From Azotobacter vinelandii (GTDB taxonomy: Bacteria > Pseudomonadota > Gammaproteobacteria > Pseudomonadales > Pseudomonadaceae), in NCBI RefSeq assembly GCF_001571105.1, contig NZ_BCTD01000060.1: DNA of 27,952 nucleotides; one strand, given 5' to 3'. Below, piece after piece: positions 1 to 6,283 of this stretch; the stretch's first letter is position 1; the number at the start of each line of letters is the position of its first letter. The position numbers were made by a program, and so were the translations under genes. The notes beneath the pieces were generated by a model. That model did not search any database, was not told the DNA's origin, and saw only the letters and a program-made list of their open reading frames with translations.

Positions 1-97
1 GGGCATCGGATTGGAACGTCAATGTTTAATTTTAAATATTCCTTTTTGACAGGACCGAATCGAACACATGGCCTCCATGGCCAGAAGTGGAGAGCGT

Positions 98-910
98 TCA
101 CCCAGCCCTTTTGCGACGCCACTGCAGCAGATACTGCACCGGACCAGAAATCGCGTAAGCCAAGAAAATCAACAACAAGATCCGAGGCGGATCGCTGAAC
201 ACCACAGCAAAGAGCAGCACCACCACCAGAATGGCGACAAAGGGCACCCTCCCCTTGAGATCCAGATCCTTGAAGCTGTAGTACTTGATATTACTGACCA
301 TCAGCATGCCCGCTGCCGCAACCAGTAGAGCAACCAAGGAAGAAATATTCGACCCCTGGATACCGAAATCATTGAAAGCCCAGACGGTACCAGCCACCAC
401 GCCCGCCGCCGCCGGGCTGGCCAGCCCGATGAAAAAGCGTTTGTCAGCCTTGCCGATCTGTGTGTTGAAACGCGCCAGACGCAGGGCTGCACCAGCCACA
501 TAGACGAACGCAACCATCCAGCCAACCTTGCCCATACTGCCAAGCGCCCACTCGAAGGCGAGGATGGCAGGGGCCAGACCGAAGGCCACCATGTCGGAAA
601 GCGAGTCATATTCAGCACCGAACGCACTTTGCGTGTTGGTCAGACGCGCTACGCGACCATCCAGGCTGTCCAGCACCATTGCGACGAAGACAGTAGCGGC
701 AGCCACGTCCAAGTTTCCATTGATTGCGCTGACTATGGAGTAGAAGCCAGCGAAAAGGTTGGCCGTGGTGAACAGGTTAGGCAGCAAGTAGATACCACGA
801 TGGCGAACCTTGCGCCCCTCCGCGTCCTGCCCCTCTTCAATGTGTTCGTCGATGGGCAGCAGGCTGTCGGCTGCGGGTCCCTTGTTGGACTCCTCCGGAC
901 GTTCGTTCAT
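98..910 (-). CDS. pssA: CDP-diacylglycerol--serine O-phosphatidyltransferase
   Basis: Inner-membrane enzyme that joins CDP-diacylglycerol and L-serine to make phosphatidylserine, the precursor of phosphatidylethanolamine. The 270-residue protein has the CDP-alcohol phosphotransferase signature D-G-x2-A-R-x8-G-x3-D-x3-D, seen as DGRVAR followed by GAEYDSLSD, and several hydrophobic segments. The frame is open 31 codons further upstream, but I chose the ATG at 910 (MNERPEESN) because the acidic, hydrophilic N terminus fits pseudomonad PssA, an AAGG sequence lies just before it, and the extension would run through the promoter at 987-995. It follows ilvC but is separated by a terminator, so it is probably transcribed mainly on its own. 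The first 97 bases of the window, beyond its stop, are AT-rich and hold no gene I can support. Confidence 0.93.
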   Translation of the reverse strand: MNERPEESNKGPAADSLLPIDEHIEEGQDAEGRKVRHRGIYLLPNLFTTANLFAGFYSIVSAINGNLDVAAATVFVAMVLDSLDGRVARLTNTQSAFGAEYDSLSDMVAFGLAPAILAFEWALGSMGKVGWMVAFVYVAGAALRLARFNTQIGKADKRFFIGLASPAAAGVVAGTVWAFNDFGIQGSNISSLVALLVAAAGMLMVSNIKYYSFKDLDLKGRVPFVAILVVVLLFAVVFSDPPRILLLIFLAYAISGPVQYLLQWRRKRAG

Positions 911-986
911 GAACAGTACCTTGCAGTTCAGGAAGATTTTAGCTGCCGCCCAGAATGCACGTCGCAGGCAGCGCGCTCCAGGCGGC

Positions 987-995
987 TTTATACCA
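987..995 (-). promoter_or_regulatory. Likely pssA promoter (extended -10)
   Basis: On the minus strand a TGG-TATAAA sequence forms an extended -10 box about 75 bases upstream of the pssA ATG and just after the ilvC terminator. No good -35 box is visible at the usual distance, which is common for extended -10 promoters. Its position fits independent expression of pssA. Confidence 0.45.
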
Positions 996-1012
996 GAAGC
1001 CACCCCACAACG

Positions 1013-1040
1013 AAAAAACGCGGCCTGAGCCGCGTCTTTT
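1013..1040 (-). terminator. Rho-independent terminator after ilvC
   Basis: Read on the minus strand, ACGCGGC and GCCGCGT form a perfect 7-bp stem (1018-1024 with 1029-1035) around a 4-base loop, followed by a run of T (complement of 1013-1018). It begins 18 bases after the ilvC stop codon and ends the ilvIHC transcription unit. A shorter T run on the other side gives it weak bidirectional character. Confidence 0.85.
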
Positions 1041-1057
1041 CATTTTAATGTTCAACT

Positions 1058-2074
1058 TTAGTTCTTGGTCTTGTCGACGATCTTGTTGGCCGCGATCCAG
1101 GGCATCATGGTACGCAGCTTCTCACCGACCACCTCGATCTGATGCGCAGCATTGTTGCGACGATAGGCAGTCATCGACGGATAGTTGGCAGCGCCTTCGG
1201 TAATGAACATCTTGGCGTACTCACCATCCTGAATACGCTTCAAGGCGTTGCGCATGGCCTGACGGGATTGCTCGTTGATCACCTCCGGACCGGTAACGTA
1301 CTCACCGTATTCGGCGTTGTTGGAGATCGAGTAGTTCATGTTGGCAATGCCGCCCTCGAACATGAGGTCGACGATCAGCTTCAATTCGTGCAGACACTCG
1401 AAGTAGGCCATTTCCGGCGCGTAACCAGCCTCGACCAGGGTTTCGAAACCAGCCTTGACCAGCTCCACACAGCCGCCACACAGGACAGCCTGCTCGCCGA
1501 ACAGGTCGGTCTCGGTTTCATCCTTGAAGGTGGTTTCGATGATGCCGGTACGCCCACCGCCCACACCGCAGGCATAGGACAGGGCAAGGTTTTTGGCATT
1601 GCCGGAAGCATCCTGATAAACAGCGATCAGATCGGGAATGCCGCCGCCGCGGACAAACTCGGAACGCACGGTATGTCCCGGCGCTTTGGGGGCGATCATG
1701 ATGACGTCGAGGTCGGCGCGCGGCACTACTTGGTTATAGTGAATGGAGAAACCATGGGCAAAAGCCAGGGTTGCCCCCTTCTTCAGGTTCGGCTCGATCT
1801 CATCCTTGTACAAGCGGCCCTGGAACTCGTCAGGAGTCAGAATCATCACCACATCGGCAGCGGCAACGGCATCCTTGACACTCTTTACGGTCAGTCCATG
1901 AGCCTCAGCCTTGGCTACCGAAGCGGAACCGGCGCGCAGGCCGACGTAAACATCAACGCCGGAATCCTTCAGGTTGCAGGCGTGCGCATGGCCTTGGGAA
2001 CCGTAACCGATGATGGCAACCTTCTTGCTTTGAATGATGGAAAGGTCGCAATCTTTATCGTAATACACTTTCAT
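1058..2074 (-). CDS. ilvC: Ketol-acid reductoisomerase (NADP+)
   Basis: Second enzyme of isoleucine/valine synthesis: isomerises and reduces acetolactate or acetohydroxybutyrate to the dihydroxy acid, using NADPH and Mg2+. The 338-residue length is that of the short class I enzymes. The N-terminal Rossmann domain shows the nucleotide-binding loop GYGSQGHAHA near residue 25. The knotted C-terminal domain has the conserved metal-site acidic segments ETETDLFGEQ and YFECLHELKLI. The start MKVYYDKDCDLSII is typical of the family, and a GGGGTAACC sequence precedes it. It lies 38 bases after ilvH and is last in the ilvI-ilvH-ilvC unit, so all three steps before dihydroxyacid dehydratase are made together. 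Confidence 0.97.
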   Translation of the reverse strand: MKVYYDKDCDLSIIQSKKVAIIGYGSQGHAHACNLKDSGVDVYVGLRAGSASVAKAEAHGLTVKSVKDAVAAADVVMILTPDEFQGRLYKDEIEPNLKKGATLAFAHGFSIHYNQVVPRADLDVIMIAPKAPGHTVRSEFVRGGGIPDLIAVYQDASGNAKNLALSYACGVGGGRTGIIETTFKDETETDLFGEQAVLCGGCVELVKAGFETLVEAGYAPEMAYFECLHELKLIVDLMFEGGIANMNYSISNNAEYGEYVTGPEVINEQSRQAMRNALKRIQDGEYAKMFITEGAANYPSMTAYRRNNAAHQIEVVGEKLRTMMPWIAANKIVDKTKN

Positions 2075-2112
2075 GAGGTTACCCCTGTTATCTGGCCCGG
2101 TACGGCCATTTG

Positions 2113-2604
2113 CTAAATGGTGAGTACTTTGTCGCCACGGGCAATGCCGGTGACTCCACTGCGCACGGTTTCGAGGATCGAGGAGGTGCCGATGGCATGC
2201 AGAAAGCTGTCCAGCTTGTCACTGGTACCAGTGAGCTGAATGGTATAGACGCTGCTGGTGACATCGACGATCTGGCCACGGAAGATATCGGTTGTGCGCT
2301 TGATCTCGGCGCGCTGTGCGCCGGTGGCCTTGACCTTGACCAGCAGCAACTCGCGCTCGATGTGCGCACTTTCCGACAGGTCTACCAGCTTGACCACCTC
2401 GATCAGCTTGTTGAGGTTCTTGGTGATCTGCTCGATCACCTCGTCTTGACCAATGGTGGTCAGAGTCAGACGAGACAGCGTCGGATCCTCGGTGGGTGCC
2501 ACAGTGAGCGTTTCGATATTGTAGTTGCGCTGCGAAAACAGACCGACCACCCGGGACAGGGCGCCCGGCTCGTTTTCCAACAGCAGGGAAATGATGTGTC
2601 GCAT
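2113..2604 (-). CDS. ilvH: Acetolactate synthase small (regulatory) subunit
   Basis: Regulatory subunit of acetohydroxyacid synthase; it activates the large subunit and carries the valine feedback site. The 163-residue protein starts MRHIISLLLENEPGALSR, the N-terminal ACT domain in which the E-N-E-P-G-A-L-S-R loop binds the effector amino acid. A second ACT-like C-terminal domain follows from about residue 80. Its ATG lies 2 bases after the ilvI stop (TGA-GC-ATG), so translation is probably coupled and the subunits are made in step. The frame stays open upstream inside ilvI, but that extension is out of frame with ilvI and is not real. Confidence 0.96.
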   Translation of the reverse strand: MRHIISLLLENEPGALSRVVGLFSQRNYNIETLTVAPTEDPTLSRLTLTTIGQDEVIEQITKNLNKLIEVVKLVDLSESAHIERELLLVKVKATGAQRAEIKRTTDIFRGQIVDVTSSVYTIQLTGTSDKLDSFLHAIGTSSILETVRSGVTGIARGDKVLTI

Positions 2605-2606
2605 GC

Positions 2607-4331
2607 TCAGGTCCGCTCCGTCTTGCTCAGCCACATGTCGCGCATTGCACCATCTCTGATTTGCATCGGATAGACGTGCTCGCTGGTATCCACCGCGATG
2701 TCGAGGAACACCAAACGGTCTTTCAGAGCGAAGGCTTCCTCCAGCTTCGGCTTGAGGTCCTTCAACTCGGTGATACGCATACCGACATGGCCATAAGCCT
2801 CGGCCAGCTTGACGAAATCGGGCAACGACTCCATGTATGAATGCGAATAGCGGCTGCTGTACTGCATGTCTTGCCACTGGCGAACCATGCCCAGCGCGCC
2901 GTTGTTGAGGTTGACGATCTTGACCGGTAGGTCGTACTGCATGCAGGTCGACATTTCCTGAATGTTCATCTGGATGCTGCCCTCCCCGGTGATACAGGCC
3001 ACATCGGCCTCGGGGAAATTCAGCTTGACGCCCATGGCTGCGGGGAAGCCGAAGCCCATGGTACCCAGGCCACCGGAGTTGATCCAACGATTCGGCTTGG
3101 CGTACCTGTAGTATTGGGCGGCGAACATCTGGTGCTGCCCCACGTCGGAAGCGACATAGGCATCCCCCTTGGTCACCTCGTACAGGGTCTCGATCACCGT
3201 CTGCGGCTTGATGATGCTGCCGTCGCCCTTGTCGTAGGGAAACAGACCACGCGTACCGCGCCACTCCTCGATCTGCTTCCACCAACTGGCCACGACCTCC
3301 TTCTGCGGCATCGCGCCAATCTCCTTGACGATGGAGATCATTTCAGCGAGCACGCTGTCGACGGGGCCCACGATCGGCACATCGGCCTTGATGGTTTTGG
3401 AAATCGAGGCCGGATCGATATCGACATGAATGATCTTGGCATTCGGGCAGAACTTGGCGGGCCCGTTGACAACCCGATCATCGAAACGCGCGCCGATGGC
3501 CAGGATCACATCGGAATGATGCATGGCCAGGTTGGCGGTATAGCTGCCGTGCATGCCGAGCATGCCGAGGAACTGCCGGTCGTTGCCCGGATAGCCGCCC
3601 AAGCCCATCAGGGTATTGGTCACCGGCAGGTTGAGCATCTGCGCCAGTTCGGTCAACTGGGCGGCGGCCCTGCCCATGATCACTCCACCGCCGGAATAGA
3701 GTACGGGACGCTTGGCGGCCAGGAGCATCTCGACAGCCTTGCGGATCTGCCCGGAATGGCCACGCTGAGCAGGGCTGTAGGAGCGCAGCTTGACCTTCTT
3801 CGGATAGACGTATTCGTACTTCTGGGACGGATCGCCCATGTCCTTCGGAATATCCACCACCACCGGACCGGGACGGCCGGACTCGGCGATATAGAAAGCC
3901 TTTTTCAGCACTTCGGGGATTTCCGAAGGATGCTTGACGATGAAGCTGTGCTTCACGATCGGACGGGAGACACCGATCATGTCGGTCTCCTGGAAAGCGT
4001 CGCTGCCGACCATGTTGCTCGGCACTTGCCCGGAAATCACCACCATCGGGATGGAGTCCATGTAGGCGGTGGCGATGCCGGTGATGGCGTTGGTCGCACC
4101 GGGCCCGGAGGTCACCAGCACGACGCCGGCCTTGCCGGTGGCGCGAGCATAGCCATCGGCCATGTGGGTGGCCGCCTGCTCGTGACGAACCAGGATATGG
4201 GTGACTTCCTTTTCCTTGAACAGGGCATCGTAGATGTGCAGAAGGGCACCGCCCGGATATCCGTAGATGTATTTAACGCCTTCGTCGCGCAAGAAGCGGA
4301 CTACCATTTCAGCGCCGGATAAAAGCTCCAC
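2607..4331 (-). CDS. ilvI: Acetolactate synthase large (catalytic) subunit
   Basis: Thiamine-diphosphate enzyme that condenses two pyruvates, or pyruvate with 2-oxobutyrate, at the start of valine, leucine and isoleucine synthesis. The 574-residue protein shows the TPP PYR domain with the catalytic glutamate in LVRHEQAATHMADGYARA, a central FAD-binding domain, and the C-terminal PP domain with ITGEGSIQMN ... NLNN. The metal motif reads GEG where many homologues have GDG; I recall pseudomonads sharing this. I start it at GTG 4331 (VELLSGAEMV): this gives the usual length, and AGAGGTG lies 6 bases upstream (4338-4344). The open frame extends another 69 codons through the promoter and leader, which I reject. 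First gene of ilvI-ilvH-ilvC. Confidence 0.95.
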   Translation of the reverse strand: MELLSGAEMVVRFLRDEGVKYIYGYPGGALLHIYDALFKEKEVTHILVRHEQAATHMADGYARATGKAGVVLVTSGPGATNAITGIATAYMDSIPMVVISGQVPSNMVGSDAFQETDMIGVSRPIVKHSFIVKHPSEIPEVLKKAFYIAESGRPGPVVVDIPKDMGDPSQKYEYVYPKKVKLRSYSPAQRGHSGQIRKAVEMLLAAKRPVLYSGGGVIMGRAAAQLTELAQMLNLPVTNTLMGLGGYPGNDRQFLGMLGMHGSYTANLAMHHSDVILAIGARFDDRVVNGPAKFCPNAKIIHVDIDPASISKTIKADVPIVGPVDSVLAEMISIVKEIGAMPQKEVVASWWKQIEEWRGTRGLFPYDKGDGSIIKPQTVIETLYEVTKGDAYVASDVGQHQMFAAQYYRYAKPNRWINSGGLGTMGFGFPAAMGVKLNFPEADVACITGEGSIQMNIQEMSTCMQYDLPVKIVNLNNGALGMVRQWQDMQYSSRYSHSYMESLPDFVKLAEAYGHVGMRITELKDLKPKLEEAFALKDRLVFLDIAVDTSEHVYPMQIRDGAMRDMWLSKTERT

Positions 4332-4590
4332 GTTGTTCACCTCTAGAACGCCAGATTGCCGCCGGCTAGCGGGCGGCCTGAATAGATTACTGCCAAACAG
4401 GCATGAGCGACGGTTGTCGCCGCCTACGCAGCGCTGTCGAGCAAGCATCGGGAGGCCCGGAATGTGTTGCAGGATTCTCCCACCCAGCGCGAGGTAACGC
4501 GTTGCGGGTGTATCAGGTCGGCGCGGGTGACGCCTCATGTCTGCCGAGCGGGAGCCTGCCTGCGGCGAACCCCGCTGTAGCGAACCCCGA
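4332..4590 (-). other. Long 5' leader of the ilvIHC mRNA
   Basis: If transcription starts about 7 bases past the -10 box at 4591-4596, the ilvI message has a leader of about 250 bases. It contains two direct copies of GCGAACCCCG on the plus strand (4565-4574 and 4580-4589) and a GC-rich hairpin at 4358-4377 (six outer G-C pairs, one mismatch, a small loop) ending 26 bases before the GTG start. There is no leader peptide rich in Ile, Val or Leu and no T run after the hairpin, so classical attenuation is not supported. Together with 4591-4720 this fills the 389-base gap between ilvI and the DUF4124 gene. Confidence 0.4.
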
Positions 4591-4619
4591 ATTGTTCGGA
4601 TTCATCCGAACCAAGTCAA
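4591..4619 (-). promoter_or_regulatory. Likely ilvIHC promoter with overlapping operator-like inverted repeat
   Basis: On the minus strand TTGACT (4619-4614; five of six to consensus) is followed after exactly 17 bases by AACAAT (4596-4591; four of six). Between and overlapping them lies a perfect 8-bp inverted repeat GTTCGGAT-GA-ATCCGAAC (4594-4611). A protein bound there would block RNA polymerase, so the layout suggests a repressed promoter. The regulator is unknown to me. Confidence 0.5.
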
Positions 4620-4720
4620 GTGATGCCTCGGCCCGCTCCTACTGTGACGGGATGCCGTAAGGCGCACTATCGCCCCGGCTATAGTGGCATCGGGCTTCGC
4701 CGAGACTTCAGGGAATCTCC

Positions 4721-5152
4721 ATGCGATGCATGATCCTCACTGGCCTTCTGCTCATCAGCCTGAGCGCAAGCGCCATGGCTGGCCAGGTTTACACCTGGAC
4801 GGACAAACAGGGCGTGTCCCACTTCAGCGGGCGCCCCCCGAACGACCAGGCAAGCAGCGTGATCGATACGACCACTCCTGGCCCCCGGCTGCCCATTCCG
4901 AAAAAACTGCCGCCAGTCCAGGCGAAGGATCTCGAACAGAAAGCGCTCGAGCGCAAAGTGAGGCGCGAAACCGCCATACAGGAAGCCGAGCGCCGGGAAT
5001 TCTGTGAAACCGTGCGCACCAACCTGACCCGCCTGGAGAACAATCCCAGGCTACGCGTACAGATGAAGGGAGAGATGCGCAGACTGAGCGAGGAAGAACG
5101 TCAGGCCCGCATCACCGACGCGAAACGGGCCATGGAACACAGTTGCCGCTGA
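4721..5152 (+). CDS. DUF4124 domain-containing exported protein
   Basis: Small protein of unknown function, 143 residues. Residues 1-20 form a signal peptide (hydrophobic core LTGLLLISLSASA, probable cleavage after AMA). The next part, QVYTWTDKQGVSHFSGRPP, is the DUF4124 domain, a short beta-rich periplasmic module in which W-x-D-x-x-G-x-x-x-F/Y is conserved. The C-terminal half (about 65-143) is charged and helical, probably coiled coil, with two cysteines (in EFCETV and HSCR) that could pair in the periplasm. The ATG at 4721 has AGGGA about 8 bases upstream; an ATG three codons later is possible. It is divergent from ilvI, and its TGA abuts the stop codon of the convergent YqcC-like gene. 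Confidence 0.8.
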   Translation: MRCMILTGLLLISLSASAMAGQVYTWTDKQGVSHFSGRPPNDQASSVIDTTTPGPRLPIPKKLPPVQAKDLEQKALERKVRRETAIQEAERREFCETVRTNLTRLENNPRLRVQMKGEMRRLSEEERQARITDAKRAMEHSCR

Positions 5153-5494
5153 TCAACCGGCAGCACGCTCCCCTCCCGAAATCAGCCGATCGACCTCACC
5201 GATCGCCCCCAGCAGGCGGGCCACTTCGGCGAGCCGCTCGCGGTAGGCCAGTTCGGCCATCGGCAGAATTCCCGAGGAGGCGGGGAGAGTCCTGTTCTCC
5301 TCGACGATCACTTTCATCCGGGGCAGGAAGATCCATTGCAGCCACTCTTCGAAAACCAGGGTGTCGATGCAGAACGGCTGCTCGCTGGATAGCGCCTCGT
5401 CGCTCGGCAGCGATGAAGCCCACATTCCGAGAGCCCGAAGCTCCTGCTCGATCAGCAGCATCTGCTCGGCCAGCGCCGGGATACGCACATCCAT
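5153..5494 (-). CDS. YqcC-like protein
   Basis: A 113-residue cytoplasmic protein resembling the YqcC family (about 109 residues in E. coli), whose role is unclear. Visible family features are the helical start VRIPALAEQMLLIEQELRALGMW, the segment PFCIDTLVFEEWLQWIFLPRM in the middle, and the mostly helical remainder. The ATG at 5494 shares one base with the lpoP stop codon (TGATG), so translation is probably coupled to lpoP. The frame is open further upstream inside lpoP, but without support. It is the last gene of the mrcB-lpoP-yqcC cluster, which makes a link to cell-wall synthesis possible, although no motif shows it. Confidence 0.8.
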   Translation of the reverse strand: MDVRIPALAEQMLLIEQELRALGMWASSLPSDEALSSEQPFCIDTLVFEEWLQWIFLPRMKVIVEENRTLPASSGILPMAELAYRERLAEVARLLGAIGEVDRLISGGERAAG

Positions 5495-6267
5495 CACAGG
5501 TTGACCCGCGCCCGCTCGCGCGCCTGGGCAGCACCGGCCGCATCCCCCTGACGCTCGCGCGCCTGGGCGATCAGGTTCCACAGACTGGCCTGCAGGGCCG
5601 GACGACCGCTGGCATAGGTCAAGGCGCGACGCGCCAGTTGCTCGGCCTGGGCGGCATCGCCCTGGGCCAGACGCACCTCGGCCAGCCGGTAGAGCACCTG
5701 CGGTTCGCGCGGCGCGATGCGTTGCGCCCGCTCCAGACTGGAGGCGGCGCTCTCCAGATTGCCGTTGCCCTGCTCCTGCTGCGCCGTGGTGAGCAGCGCC
5801 AGAACCGGCCCATCGAGCTGCTCGTCGGCTGCCAGAGCGCTCGAAGCACTGTTCGAAGCGGCGGAGTTCACGCCCGGAACGCCACTCGATGATCCGCTGG
5901 GCACGGAATAGCCCGTGGTATTGCCGCCAATCGTGGTGGTAGCGGTGATCGGTTGCGAAACGCTCGACGCCGCGCTGCCGGAGGTGCCAGGCGCCGGGTA
6001 GGCCTGGATCGGCGCCGAGCTGGCGCCACCTCCGGGCACCATCACCACCACCCCGGAATCCTGAGCGGAAGCCGGGGCTTGGGATACCGGAGCCTGGGAT
6101 GCCGCTGCCACAGGCGGGCGGGAAGCCACACCACTGTTGCCTCGTCCCTGCTGTCGGTCATACACCGAGCCGCTCGCCTCGACCACGGGAATGGAGCCAC
6201 GCTCGACCGTCGCACAGCCGCTCAGCAGGACGCTCGTCGCCACTGCCCCCATCAACCACCTGTTCAC
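5494..6267 (-). CDS. lpoP: LpoP-type TPR lipoprotein, activator of PBP1b
   Basis: Outer-membrane lipoprotein that, in P. aeruginosa, activates the peptidoglycan synthase PBP1b; here it lies directly behind mrcB. The 257-residue protein starts at GTG 6267 (VNRWLMGAVA), with AGAGGG about 7 bases upstream; an ATG five codons later is too far from that site. The lipobox LLSGC puts the lipidated cysteine at residue 18. A long linker rich in Ser, Gly, Ala and Pro (about 30-155) could span the periplasm, and the C-terminal 100 residues are helical TPR-like repeats (QEQGNLESAASSLERAQ-like, then LYRLAEVRLAQGDAAQAEQL). It starts 16 bases after the mrcB stop and overlaps the next gene by one base. The assignment rests on architecture and position. 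Confidence 0.85.
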   Translation of the reverse strand: MNRWLMGAVATSVLLSGCATVERGSIPVVEASGSVYDRQQGRGNSGVASRPPVAAASQAPVSQAPASAQDSGVVVMVPGGGASSAPIQAYPAPGTSGSAASSVSQPITATTTIGGNTTGYSVPSGSSSGVPGVNSAASNSASSALAADEQLDGPVLALLTTAQQEQGNGNLESAASSLERAQRIAPREPQVLYRLAEVRLAQGDAAQAEQLARRALTYASGRPALQASLWNLIAQARERQGDAAGAAQARERARVNL

Positions 6268-6283
6268 CTGGCACCCTCTTCGT

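Noticed and set aside
46..51. TTGACA near the left edge as a promoter
   Set aside because: No -10 box lies 16-19 bases downstream on the plus strand and the following DNA is antisense to pssA.
4332..4538. A 69-residue N-terminal extension of IlvI
   Set aside because: It is not in the family, would cover the leader and hairpin, and GTG 4331 has a good ribosome site and gives the standard length.
4332..4590. Ile/Val/Leu-rich leader peptide for classical attenuation of ilvIHC
   Set aside because: Short minus-strand frames in the leader are Arg/Pro-rich, and no T run follows the hairpin.
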